The notes beneath the pieces were generated by a model that was not told where the DNA came from, did no database searches, and saw only the letters and a list, made by a program, of their open reading frames with translations. This document shows, piece after piece, positions 52,061-60,793 of a stretch of DNA of 64,000 bases; positions within the stretch are counted from its first letter, which is position 1; each line of letters opens with the position of its first letter. The stretch lies in contig JAUIFF010000021.1 of assembly GCA_030429545.1 (NCBI GenBank), positions 62,001 to 126,000 of the forward strand. Reading direction: 5' to 3'. The DNA comes from Polyangia bacterium. Its GTDB lineage: Bacteria; Myxococcota_A; Polyangia; Nannocystales; Nannocystaceae. The translations under genes were made by a program, and so were the position numbers.

Positions 52061-53383
52061 ATGATTCCCTCGCGGCTTTTGGTGTTGGCGATGGTCATTC
52101 CGCTGGTGGTCGGGTTTGCCACGCTTGTCGATGCCACGCTGTTGCCGGCGATGTTGGCCCTAGACGGCCTGATTGTGGTGCTCGCGGTGGTCGACGCCAT
52201 CTTGAGCTGGCCGCGGGTGATTGTCGTCGAGCGCCAGTGTCGCGACGTGTTTTCGATTGGACAGGCCAACCTCGTGACCCTCACGGTGCGGTCACGGGCT
52301 CGTCGGCGACTGCGTATTTTGCTGCGCGACGATGTGTTTTCACCAGCCCAGGCCCCCGACTTCCCCCTGCGCGCAACCGTGCCGGCACGCCGTCGTATCC
52401 GGGTGCGCTACCGCGTGATTCCCCAACGTCGGGGCGCCTACCAGTTGGGTGACCATCACGTCCGCTACCGGTCGCCACTGGGGTTGTGGATTCGCCAGCT
52501 CACACTGCCGGCCGCCGACGATGTTCGTGTATATCCAAATATTCAGCAGGTGCGCAACTTTGAGTTGTTGGCCCGGCAAAACCGCGACGGCGGCACCCGA
52601 GCCTCGCGCAAACGCGGTGGTCGCAGCGAATTTGAGGCCCTGCGCGAGTATCAACGCGACGACGAGTTTCGCTCGATCGACTGGAAAGCAACCGCCCGGC
52701 GCCACAAGCTGATCGCCCGGCAATACCAGTTAGAGCGTGACCAATCGATTGTGTTCATGCTCGATGCCGGTCGGTTGATGACCGCAGAGACAGGTGGCCT
52801 GCCATTATTTGATCATGCATTGAATGCAGCACTGATGTTGGCGACCGTCGCCGCCCGGGGTGGGGACCACGTCGGGCTGATGGCATTTGCCGAGCGCGTA
52901 CACTGCTACCTGCCACCCAAGGCCGGGCAAAAGTCGGCCCGTGCCCTGGTCCAGGCGACCTTCGATATCCATGCCCAGCTGTGCCAAACGAACTATGAGC
53001 GCGCCTTTGGGCAGCTCGGTCCACGCCTGCGAAAACGCAGCTTGGTGATCATCGCGACGGCCGTGGTCGACGAGGCCTCGGCAACCGAACTTGCCCGTTA
53101 CACGCGGGCACTGCTTCCGCGACATCTGCCACTGGTTGTGTTGTTTCGCGACGGGGATGTCGAGAGCCTCGCACTCGCTGTTGCCAACCCCGGGCCGGGT
53201 CGCCTCGATCGGATGCAGACCCCCTATACGGCAGCGGCCGCGGCAGAGTTGCTGGCCCGTCGAGATCGGTTGCTGCGCGATCTACAACGTGCGGGTGCCC
53301 TTGTCCTAGATGTACCTACCGGGCAATTAACGCCAGGATTGGTCAATCGCTACCTCGAGGTCAAAGCTCGGCAATTGCTTTAG
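52061..53383 (+). CDS. DUF58 domain protein (vWA-like), MoxR partner
   Basis: 440 residues. Two N-terminal membrane helices (LLVLAMVIPLVVGFATLVDA; LLPAMLALDGLIVVLAVVD), a DUF58 segment with REYQRDDEFRSIDWKATARRHKLIARQY (the conserved D-IDWKATAR box), and a vWA-like C-terminal part with VFMLDAGRLMTAE replacing the D-x-S-x-S of MIDAS, so metal binding is uncertain. Members work with MoxR ATPases. It is the last gene of the cluster; a short hairpin (53389-53405, no T-run) may end the transcript. Confidence 0.9.
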   Translation: MIPSRLLVLAMVIPLVVGFATLVDATLLPAMLALDGLIVVLAVVDAILSWPRVIVVERQCRDVFSIGQANLVTLTVRSRARRRLRILLRDDVFSPAQAPDFPLRATVPARRRIRVRYRVIPQRRGAYQLGDHHVRYRSPLGLWIRQLTLPAADDVRVYPNIQQVRNFELLARQNRDGGTRASRKRGGRSEFEALREYQRDDEFRSIDWKATARRHKLIARQYQLERDQSIVFMLDAGRLMTAETGGLPLFDHALNAALMLATVAARGGDHVGLMAFAERVHCYLPPKAGQKSARALVQATFDIHAQLCQTNYERAFGQLGPRLRKRSLVIIATAVVDEASATELARYTRALLPRHLPLVVLFRDGDVESLALAVANPGPGRLDRMQTPYTAAAAAELLARRDRLLRDLQRAGALVLDVPTGQLTPGLVNRYLEVKARQLL

Positions 53384-53466
53384 CTCGCCTGGTCGCTGCG
53401 GCCAGCCACGGGTAGCCACCTGCGCAGAACTTCAGGACCGTCGCAGATTTCGGTAGCATTCGCCCA

Positions 53467-54894
53467 GTGTCAAACCGTCGATACAAAAACTGGCGGCGAA
53501 TCGCCATGTGTGCGCCGTTGTGCGCGTGCTTTGTCGACGATGGGCAGATGACGTCTCAGACAGGTTCGACTTCCGACGCGACCACAGGCGACGAATCCTC
53601 CACGACCGACCCGTGCCCGGTGGGTTCGCAGGGCTGTGGTTGTGTTGCCAATTCGTGCCTCGATGGGCTGGTGTGCCAGGGGGAAGTCTGCATTGTCCCG
53701 ATCTGTGGCAACGGCATTTTGGAGGGGGTTGAACGTTGCGACGATGGCGACACGGTCAATGGAAATGGCTGCAACATCGACTGTGAAATTTCGGGATCGT
53801 TGCAATGGCAAATGTTTGCCAATGGCGCGGCAAATGCCAACGACTACGGTGCCGAGGTTGCAGTTGATGCCCAGCAAAATGTGCATATCAATGGAATTTT
53901 GCGGGTAGGTTCGGGCAACCCGTCACGCTGGTATGCCAGCATGCGCCCTGACAAGTCTGGGCTGAAAAGCGGGAACGACCAGTTTCCAACGAATTTTGTC
54001 ACCGACCTCAGTGGTTTGGCGGTCGCCGGCGCGGACCTGATTGATATCGGCACTCGGAGTACGGGCTCTGATGGCAAGAATATGTGGATCCGTCGGCGTT
54101 CCGCGACCGAGGAGCTGTGGAGCCGGGGTTTTGATGGGATCGGCGAGGAGGATGGCGGCCTTGATGTCGCCGTGGACAGCACCGGACATATTGTCGCCGT
54201 CGGGTTTGAAACCACCGACCTCGGGCGCAACGTGCTGCTCGTCAAACTCGATCCGGAGGGCGCGAGTGTATGGCGTCAAACCTACAATCACTCCGGCACG
54301 CTCGACGATGAGGGGCACGGGGTCGCGATCGCGGCAGACGACGACATTGTGGTTGCGGGCACCGTCGGGTTTGCCAGCGACGATCAAAATGCCTGGGTTG
54401 CGCGCTACAACAGCGATGGAAACCTTTTGTGGCTGCGGACGTTCGCCGGGCCGGCAGGCGTCGACGACTCGGCAGAGGCGGTTGTGGTCGACCCTGCCGA
54501 CCACGTGATTGTGACCGGTTTTTTGGGGATTGACGGGATGTTGCAATCGACGATGTGGCTCGCTCGACTCGCCCCCGACGGCGTCCCGGTGTGGGAACTT
54601 GAAGATACACAAAGTGGGGTCTTCGCCGCGGGCACCGATGTCGCGCTCGACTCGACCGGGGCACTTGCGGTTGTTGGTGTGGCCCTGTCCGAGGAGCAGG
54701 GTCTCGATGTTTTGGTGCGCAAGTACACCGCTTCAGGGGAGCTGATGTGGGAGGATATTCGCCACAGTACCGAGGCCAACTGGGATGCGGCCCACGGCGT
54801 GGCGATTGATGCCGAGGACAGCATTTATGTCGTTGGGACCATGTGGGCCCCCGAGCAAGGCGGCAACATCTGGCTCGCCAAATACAACCCGTAG
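53467..54894 (+). CDS. Lipoprotein-like beta-propeller with Myxococcota Cys repeat
   Basis: 475 residues, GTG start. N-terminal signal with lipobox-like LCACFVDD. Residues 45-105 contain the Myxococcus cysteine-rich repeat (CGNGILEGVERCDDGDTV...GCNIDC; DUF4215). The remaining 370 residues have repeating blades such as HIVAVGFETTDLGRNVLLVKLDP and DIVVAGTVGFASDDQNAWVARYN (SBBP/YVTN-like propeller repeats). An extracytoplasmic, probably membrane-anchored binding protein. It lies 83 bp after DUF58 but is likely a separate unit. Confidence 0.8.
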   Translation: MSNRRYKNWRRIAMCAPLCACFVDDGQMTSQTGSTSDATTGDESSTTDPCPVGSQGCGCVANSCLDGLVCQGEVCIVPICGNGILEGVERCDDGDTVNGNGCNIDCEISGSLQWQMFANGAANANDYGAEVAVDAQQNVHINGILRVGSGNPSRWYASMRPDKSGLKSGNDQFPTNFVTDLSGLAVAGADLIDIGTRSTGSDGKNMWIRRRSATEELWSRGFDGIGEEDGGLDVAVDSTGHIVAVGFETTDLGRNVLLVKLDPEGASVWRQTYNHSGTLDDEGHGVAIAADDDIVVAGTVGFASDDQNAWVARYNSDGNLLWLRTFAGPAGVDDSAEAVVVDPADHVIVTGFLGIDGMLQSTMWLARLAPDGVPVWELEDTQSGVFAAGTDVALDSTGALAVVGVALSEEQGLDVLVRKYTASGELMWEDIRHSTEANWDAAHGVAIDAEDSIYVVGTMWAPEQGGNIWLAKYNP

Positions 54895-54915
54895 GCAGGC
54901 CCTGAGTCGATTCGA

Positions 54916-56094
54916 TTAAGATTGTAGGTGCAAGCACCTTGCCCGCGCGAGTTCGATGTATTCGGGGACGCGGTCGATCCCAATGCTGCGGTAGCCAAGC
55001 TCAGTTGCCACGACATTGGTGGTGCCGGTGCCACAAAACGGGTCGAGCACCACTCCTTCCTTTGGACAGGTCGCTAGCAGCGGCAGTCGGCACAGGTCGG
55101 CTGGGTAGGGCGCAAAATGTAGCGAGCGGCCGTGGGTGTCCTCGGGCAAAATCTCCCACACATCACTCGGCTTGGCCCCCTTGGGGTGATACTTGAGAAA
55201 GTAAAACCCGCGGTCGCGCAGTTCTCGGGCGCGCCCGGACAGCTTGGTCGAGTTCGAATGGGTCGTGCGTTGGCGCCCGCGAATCACCATGCGAAAGTCG
55301 GCGTAGGTGCCATCGGCGACCTGTTTGAGCATGTCGTTGAGGGCGGCGATGGCCGTTTGTTTTTCGTCTGCCGTCAGGTCACAGGAGAGCTCGATTTGAC
55401 GTTTGTAGCGAACACCCGTCACGCCAGTTGCAGATACAATCGAACCGTTTTTGACCTGCGCCCGCCCGGGGGTTTTGCGGATCGCATCGACGTCGTAGAA
55501 GTACCCACGGCGCTGTTTCACAAAGTGAAACACATGCTCGTGGAGGTTGCGAAGCTTGTCGCGGGCGTGGTCGGGCCCGCCCTTGAGTTTGTGCCAAACG
55601 ATATCGTTTCGCAGGACCCAGCCCTGCTGGTCGGTAAGGGCTAGGGCGACGCGCCAGGGCATGCCGAGCAGGCATTTGTCGACATAGGTATCGCCGAGGT
55701 TGAGCCACAGCGAGCCGGTGGGTTTGAGTACGCGCTTGACCTGTGTAAGCACGGCGAGCAGGCCCGCGAGGTACTCGGCAAACGAGCTCTCGAGCCCGAT
55801 GGCACCCGCGTGGGAGGATGCCTGGTATTGCCGTTGCCGCCAATAGGGCGGGCTGGTCATGCAGACATCTATGCAGTGGCTCGGGAGCTCGGCCAGCACC
55901 CGCGCCGCATCGCCGACCATAAACGCAGCACTCGGTTTGTCGCTGCCCTGCAACAGGGACGCGACATGCTCTAAACGAGTGCTGCCAGCGGAGGACACGC
56001 CCCGGCAGTTTGTGGACGGACGGGGCAGTTTGTCAACCCGTGCGAGTTGTGCACATTCAAGTATCGCGGCGAGTTGGCGATGGGCTGGGGGCAT
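54916..56094 (-). CDS. Orphan DNA methyltransferase (N4-cytosine or N6-adenine type)
   Basis: About 392 residues from ATG 56094; the real start is uncertain because the conserved part begins near residue 58 (FMVGDAARVLAELPSHCIDV). Catalytic motif TSPPYW at about residue 80, in the SPPY form typical of N4-cytosine enzymes; SAM-binding motif DPFCGTGTTNVVA at about residue 350; target-recognition-like region between. The motif order (catalytic first, SAM-binding last) is the beta class. No restriction endonuclease is adjacent. The start overlaps the 3' end of the EF-Tu-like gene by 38 bp, so the two are co-transcribed. Recognition sequence unknown. Confidence 0.82.
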   Translation of the reverse strand: MPPAHRQLAAILECAQLARVDKLPRPSTNCRGVSSAGSTRLEHVASLLQGSDKPSAAFMVGDAARVLAELPSHCIDVCMTSPPYWRQRQYQASSHAGAIGLESSFAEYLAGLLAVLTQVKRVLKPTGSLWLNLGDTYVDKCLLGMPWRVALALTDQQGWVLRNDIVWHKLKGGPDHARDKLRNLHEHVFHFVKQRRGYFYDVDAIRKTPGRAQVKNGSIVSATGVTGVRYKRQIELSCDLTADEKQTAIAALNDMLKQVADGTYADFRMVIRGRQRTTHSNSTKLSGRARELRDRGFYFLKYHPKGAKPSDVWEILPEDTHGRSLHFAPYPADLCRLPLLATCPKEGVVLDPFCGTGTTNVVATELGYRSIGIDRVPEYIELARARCLHLQS

Positions 56095-57250
56095 TGCGGT
56101 CGGCTGGGCAGGGTGCCCCTGCTTGCTCCACGACTCCGGTAGCGAGCAACATTTCCCCGTGGCTGAGGCCAAAGGCAGTGCCTGCGGGCATGTGTAGCGG
56201 GGTGCCGAACTCGAGTTTGGCCAGGCGCGGCGCATCGGCACGGGCCGGTTGCTGCCAGGAGAGCGCCACGGGCAGGCGCCGTTGGCCAAGGTGCAGGGTC
56301 AGCCCGCGGGGGAGGGGCGGGGACCAGGTTTCGACATAGGCCACACACGTGCGCGAGCGTTGCAGGGTGCCGGGTTCAAACAACATCATCCCCGGGACGA
56401 TGCGAACCCCGGGCCTGTGTTGTATGTGCATGAGTTGCAGGTGCCCCACCGGCAGCGGCTGGGCCTGCATCGACATGCGCTGCTGCAACACCAGGGTGGT
56501 CACCGGATAGTCCCGACGAATGCCCGTGAGTTGCAGTTTGGCCCCGGGAAACAACTGGCCCTGCCACAGGCGAACGATCGCGTAGGCGGTGGAGCGCGTC
56601 ACCGGGTGGACGTCGCCGATTGTCAGCACAGGCAGCGGGCCCGTAGGGCGGTCACGGGCGTGGGCAGAGACGCGATCGAAGTCGTCGAGCACAGCTCGCA
56701 GGGTTGCCACGCGGGCTTTTGGGTCGCGACTGTCGAGTGGGCGAATCGCCAACTCATCGCCGGCAAAATTATGTAGGTACAAATGTTCCCGAAGGTCCCG
56801 CAGGTGCTCGTCGCCTAGCGAGCCGAAGTACCCGAGCCCGGTGAGCGGGAGGCCCTGGGCGCGCAGCCGCAGGAGCAGCTGGTCGAGCCGACCAAAGTCG
56901 GTGCCGGCGGGCAACAGACACAGGGCCGTGTCACACAGGCCCGCGGGGGCGACCGGCGGCCGGACCTGCGGGTGCTGCAACGGACAGGCGCAGATCGTCA
57001 GGTCGACCCGGGACGCCTCGATCGATGCCCGCGGCAGGGCCCGGTTGGGGAGTGTCTCGGGAATGGGTTCGAGGCTCGGGTAGGCCTCGTAGTGGCGAAA
57101 CACCCGGGTGGGCATGTCGGCGGCACGGGCAGCTCGGGCGAGCGCCAGCACGGTTGTCGACGTTTGCTCGACGTCGTCGCCGACCACCGCAACGGCGACA
57201 TGGGGCCTGCGAGTTTTGGTTCCCACCACGCGCCGGCTGCATAACATCAT
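56057..57250 (-). CDS. EF-Tu-like protein lacking all GTPase motifs
   Basis: 397 residues from ATG 57250, the length of EF-Tu (about 395). RPHVAVAVVGDDVEQTSTTVL at residue 15 aligns with EF-Tu RPHVNVGTIGHVDHGKTTL: the P-loop Gly is Gln29 and the Lys is Thr30. The DCPGH region reads CACPLQHP; the NKxD region reads YFGSLGDEHLRDL; then HNFAGDELAIRPLDS corresponds to YDFPGDDTPIVRGSA. Domain II is recognisable in PVLTIGDVHPVTRSTAYAIV (EF-Tu PIEDVFSISGRGTVVTG) and LQQRMSMQAQPLPVGHLQL (MFRKLLDEGRAGENVGVLL). Domain III ends FGLSHGEMLLATGVV, like FAIREGGRTVGAGVV. So it has the full three-domain plan without a GTPase. It is very Arg/Pro/Gln-rich. Co-transcribed with the DNA methyltransferase. Confidence 0.72.
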   Translation of the reverse strand: MMLCSRRVVGTKTRRPHVAVAVVGDDVEQTSTTVLALARAARAADMPTRVFRHYEAYPSLEPIPETLPNRALPRASIEASRVDLTICACPLQHPQVRPPVAPAGLCDTALCLLPAGTDFGRLDQLLLRLRAQGLPLTGLGYFGSLGDEHLRDLREHLYLHNFAGDELAIRPLDSRDPKARVATLRAVLDDFDRVSAHARDRPTGPLPVLTIGDVHPVTRSTAYAIVRLWQGQLFPGAKLQLTGIRRDYPVTTLVLQQRMSMQAQPLPVGHLQLMHIQHRPGVRIVPGMMLFEPGTLQRSRTCVAYVETWSPPLPRGLTLHLGQRRLPVALSWQQPARADAPRLAKLEFGTPLHMPAGTAFGLSHGEMLLATGVVEQAGAPCPADRNAPSPSPTRRDT

Positions 57251-57328
57251 TTTGGCGAGGCGTGGCTGCCAGGAGGGATGCCGGCGGTCGCGGCTTGACA
57301 GCTGGATGGCAGCCGGTGAGTCTGTGGT

Positions 57329-57793
57329 GTGGCGTCGATTCGCAGCATGGCCGCCAGCGATATACCGGCGGTGTTTATCCTCGTGCGGGCCGCGTTTGCC
57401 CGTGACGTCGCCCCCGGGTATGGCGCGGACGGGGTCCAAAATTTTTTGGAGTACGTGTCCCAAAATGCGCTGGCCCTGCGCCTGCGAAAGGGCCACCAAA
57501 CCTGGGTTGCCGAACAGGACAAAGCCATTGTCGGCGTGTTGCAGCTACGGCTACCTCGGCACCTGTGTATGTTGTTCGTCTCCCCGGATTGCCGCTACTC
57601 GGGGATTGCCCGCAGCCTGTGGGCACTTGCCGTGCAAAGCCTGCAAGCGCGGGGTGAGCGTGGGGTGGTGACGGTCAACAGTTCGCCGTATGCGGTCGAG
57701 GCCTATCGCCGGTTTGGGTTTACCTGCGACGGTGGCCAGACCAATGTCGGTGGCATTGTCAGCCAGCCGATGGTGTTTGCGTTGCCGGGGTGA
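57329..57793 (+). CDS. GNAT family N-acetyltransferase
   Basis: 154 residues. GTG 57329 (VASIRSMAASDIPAVFILV), the standard GNAT N-terminus. Acetyl-CoA site is HLCMLFVSPDCRYSGIARSLWALA (Q/RxxGxA motif with YSGIA), then motif B VNSSPYAVEAYRRFGFT. Cytosolic acetyltransferase of unknown substrate, divergent from the EF-Tu-like gene (78 bp gap). A link between the two is possible because EF-Tu-interacting acetyltransferases exist, but this is only positional. Confidence 0.85.
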   Translation: MASIRSMAASDIPAVFILVRAAFARDVAPGYGADGVQNFLEYVSQNALALRLRKGHQTWVAEQDKAIVGVLQLRLPRHLCMLFVSPDCRYSGIARSLWALAVQSLQARGERGVVTVNSSPYAVEAYRRFGFTCDGGQTNVGGIVSQPMVFALPG

Positions 57794-57835
57794 CCGGGGT
57801 TCTCGTTTCTCGGCCGAGTCAGTACACTGTTTCGG

Positions 57836-58882
57836 ATGCCCACCTGGAGCTCTCCGACCTGGCTGCCCGATCCCCTTCGCCGTCGCGTTCGCGCGGCCCA
57901 CAGTGGTTTGATGCGCAAGGGCTACATCTCGGCGCTGGCGAAGGCGAGTCAATGGGGCCGCCACTTGCCGATCGCTCGCCGGGCGTTTGCCGGCGTACGG
58001 GTCGAGCAAAACCTGCGCTACGGCAGTGGACGGGACCAGGTTTTCGACCTCTACCGCCCGTCCCAACTCACCGGCCCCGCACCGGTGGTGTTGTACATCC
58101 ACGGCGGGGCGTTTACCGACCTGTCCAAAGATACCCATTGGATGATGGGCCTCGCGTTCGCCCACGCGGGCTACATTGTTTGTAATATCAACTATCGCCT
58201 CGCGCCCGAGCATCCATTTCCGGCGGCGATCGAAGATAGCCTGACGGCGCTCGGTTGGGTGCACGAGCACATCCGGAGTTACGGTGGAGATCCTGCGCGG
58301 ATCGTTGTTGCCGGCGAGTCGGCGGGCGGCAACCTGGCGACGGCGACAACCCTGGCCTGCAGTCATCCGTTTGCCCTGCCGGCAGCGCAGGCCGTATTTG
58401 CGGCCGAAGTGCGCCCGGTTGCCTGCATCGCGGCCTGTGGAATTTTGCAGGTGACCAACACCGGGCGGCTCAGCGCTCGTCGGCGGCGACCGTTGCCGAC
58501 GTGGGTGCAGGACCAGTTGGCCTCGATCACCCGCGAATACCTACCCGTGCATGTACAAGATGAGGCGACGTTGCCACTGGTCGACCCCCTGGTGTTCCTC
58601 GAAGACGGTCCGCAAACGGCCCGCGAGTTGCCGCCGTTTTTTGCGTTTGTCGGCACCCGCGATCCGTTGCTCGACGATACCCGCCGGCTTCAGATCGCCC
58701 TCGATCAGCGCAATATTGCTTGTACATCAAAAATCTATCCCGGTGAGATCCATGCGTTTCACGCGATGCTTCCGCGGGCCGGTGCGCAGGAGTGTTGGCG
58801 CGATCAGTTTGCCTGGCTCGGGGAAGTGCTCGGCGAAACCGACCGCAGCCGAACCCTGCGGCGAATGATTCGCACGGGCTAG
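57836..58882 (+). CDS. Alpha/beta-hydrolase esterase (hormone-sensitive-lipase family)
   Basis: 348 residues. Oxyanion-hole motif VVLYIHGGAFTDLSKD (HGGAF, about residue 88), nucleophile elbow VVAGESAGGNLAT (Ser about 162), acid DPLLDDTRRL (Asp about 280) and His in IHAFHAML (about 306). The HGG and GESAGG signatures place it in the HSL (bacterial family IV) esterases, which hydrolyse short acyl esters. No signal peptide, so it is cytosolic. TGCATGTACA is at 58548. Confidence 0.93.
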   Translation: MPTWSSPTWLPDPLRRRVRAAHSGLMRKGYISALAKASQWGRHLPIARRAFAGVRVEQNLRYGSGRDQVFDLYRPSQLTGPAPVVLYIHGGAFTDLSKDTHWMMGLAFAHAGYIVCNINYRLAPEHPFPAAIEDSLTALGWVHEHIRSYGGDPARIVVAGESAGGNLATATTLACSHPFALPAAQAVFAAEVRPVACIAACGILQVTNTGRLSARRRRPLPTWVQDQLASITREYLPVHVQDEATLPLVDPLVFLEDGPQTARELPPFFAFVGTRDPLLDDTRRLQIALDQRNIACTSKIYPGEIHAFHAMLPRAGAQECWRDQFAWLGEVLGETDRSRTLRRMIRTG

Positions 58883-58984
58883 ACCAGGCGGGCGAGCCCG
58901 TGCGCGAGCGAGCCTGCCCCGGCAGCAACGCAATTTTGTGTGGGCGCGGGAACTTTTTTTGGCGGCTGTCGTGGGACGTGGTTG

Positions 58985-60760
58985 ATGCCGACAAGCCAAA
59001 CTCCATGGGTCGCTATTGTGGTTGCCGCCCTAGTTGCCGGAGGCTGTGGTCACGCCGCGTTGGGGAGTCCACCTGCAACAACGTCGCCGACGACCGACGG
59101 AACCCCGGCCGCAGCGGTGACGCGAAAACCACAACCGCGCACACCGTCGATCGATGTCGAGGTCGCGGTTTCGGGCCGCGCTGACAAGTGTATGCAGATA
59201 CAAGTTGAGGCCGAGGGCGACCCCGACGACCTCAAGGTTTGGCGGCTGCACGTGCCGGACGGGCGGGAGCCGGCGATTGCGGTCACCGATGCCGGGGCCG
59301 CGGTTGCCAGCGAATCTCGGCGAGAGTCGGACATGGTGGTGGTCGAGCTTGTCGAGCGCCCAACCGGGCCGGTGCGGTTGACACTCGACTACGGACGCCG
59401 GCGTGGGGAGGCGCTACATCGCGGCGTGCATTGCCAGGAACACTTTGCCACGATCGCCGGTGAGGCCCTGCCGCTGCCCGAAAAACTTGTGAGTACATCT
59501 TTGCCGGTCGCACTCGATGTTCAGCACACCACCCGTTCCGACTACCGGGCGGCGAGTAGCCTCGGGCTCGGTGGTCACCACAAACTCAACCTCGGACTCC
59601 GCGAGCTTCGCCAGCTCAATATACTCGTGGGTGACCTGGCGACGGCGCAGTTCGACAGCCAAAACGGCCGGGATGATGTCGCTTCACTTGGCTATACAAG
59701 CTTTGATATGCGGTGGGTCGCGGCTGAGACGGCGGGCGTGCGTACGGTGATCGACCAACATATCGGTCTGGTGTCGCAGTTGGCGTTTACGGTACTGATG
59801 GTTTCAGACTTCTACCCCCAGCAGCGCGACCTCAAAGTCCACCTGCGCACGGCGAGCCTCTGGCTCGACCTCAATGCCCATCGCGAATGGGGGGCTCACC
59901 CGCGGCTTTCGGTGGCCCAGACACTCACCGGGCGCTGGCTCGGAGGGCAGCTTCGCGTGCGCGAGCCGGACCAGGCCGATATCTTTGGCCTGTGGTTCGA
60001 TCTCGGGTTTTCCCGCTATGTCGCCCGAGAGGTGTTGTTTTCGCTGGGAACCCTCGATATCGACGAATACGCGGCGGACCTCAACCGGGCCCAGGCCGAG
60101 TGGGCAACGTCGCGGTTTCGCGGCAAGTCTCCAAGCGAGGTTGAAGTACCGACGCCGGGGTCGATGGGGGAGCGGGCACTCCAGGTTCACATGATGAGCC
60201 GTGGGGAGCTGGCCGCGGCGTACCTCGATGCCACGTTGCGCAGCCACGGTGCGACCCTCCCGAGGGTCCTGTCGCAGCTCGTTGCGACCGCACGCGAGCG
60301 CAACAGCGCTGTGGTCCAACCCAAGGTCGTCAACAACTTGCTGCGCCAACATTTGGCCGCCGACGAGCTCGCTAGGTTTTGGCAGATCGTCGCCGGTGCC
60401 ACGCCACCCCCGGTCGATATGGGCCCGTGCTTTCGCCCAAAAAAGACAGTTTTTGAGCGCTATGCCCTGGGTTTTGTCGCCGGGCCGGGAGACCAAGTCG
60501 CCGGCGAGCCAAACCCCCAAGCAATTGCCGAAATTGACCCCGATGGGCCGGCCTATCGCGCGGGACTGCGGGCCACGGATCGCTTGCTACGGATCGAGGG
60601 CGACAGCGCCGACCCGCAAAAACCGGTTACGCTCACCGTCGAATTTGAGGGCGAGACACGGCAACTTCGCTACCGGCCGCTCGGCGGTGTGGGCCGGGGC
60701 GTTCGCTATCAAAAACGGGCCAACATCGACCCAGGGCTATGCCCGCGGTGGGAACTCTAA
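58985..60760 (+). CDS. Lipoprotein resembling M61/gluzincin aminopeptidase but without the zinc motif
   Basis: 591 residues from ATG 58985 (MPTSQTPWVAIVV...VAGGC; lipobox AGGC). The N-terminal 190 residues form a beta domain; the middle resembles the catalytic part of M61 glycyl aminopeptidases, in which HExxH and a later WLNEGF are expected. Here the corresponding segments read LSVAQTLTGRWLGGQL and LWFDLGFSRYVAREVL, so HE is AQ and the second His is Gly: zinc binding is not possible. The C-terminal PDZ-like domain (AIAEIDPDGPAYRAGLRATDRLL) fits M61. It is likely a non-catalytic, envelope-anchored peptide-binding protein. Three palindromic TGYANNTRCA-like sites lie in the gene, one exact. Confidence 0.7.
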   Translation: MPTSQTPWVAIVVAALVAGGCGHAALGSPPATTSPTTDGTPAAAVTRKPQPRTPSIDVEVAVSGRADKCMQIQVEAEGDPDDLKVWRLHVPDGREPAIAVTDAGAAVASESRRESDMVVVELVERPTGPVRLTLDYGRRRGEALHRGVHCQEHFATIAGEALPLPEKLVSTSLPVALDVQHTTRSDYRAASSLGLGGHHKLNLGLRELRQLNILVGDLATAQFDSQNGRDDVASLGYTSFDMRWVAAETAGVRTVIDQHIGLVSQLAFTVLMVSDFYPQQRDLKVHLRTASLWLDLNAHREWGAHPRLSVAQTLTGRWLGGQLRVREPDQADIFGLWFDLGFSRYVAREVLFSLGTLDIDEYAADLNRAQAEWATSRFRGKSPSEVEVPTPGSMGERALQVHMMSRGELAAAYLDATLRSHGATLPRVLSQLVATARERNSAVVQPKVVNNLLRQHLAADELARFWQIVAGATPPPVDMGPCFRPKKTVFERYALGFVAGPGDQVAGEPNPQAIAEIDPDGPAYRAGLRATDRLLRIEGDSADPQKPVTLTVEFEGETRQLRYRPLGGVGRGVRYQKRANIDPGLCPRWEL

Positions 60761-60793
60761 GTCATTATTTGTATGTCCAATGAAATCGGCGGC

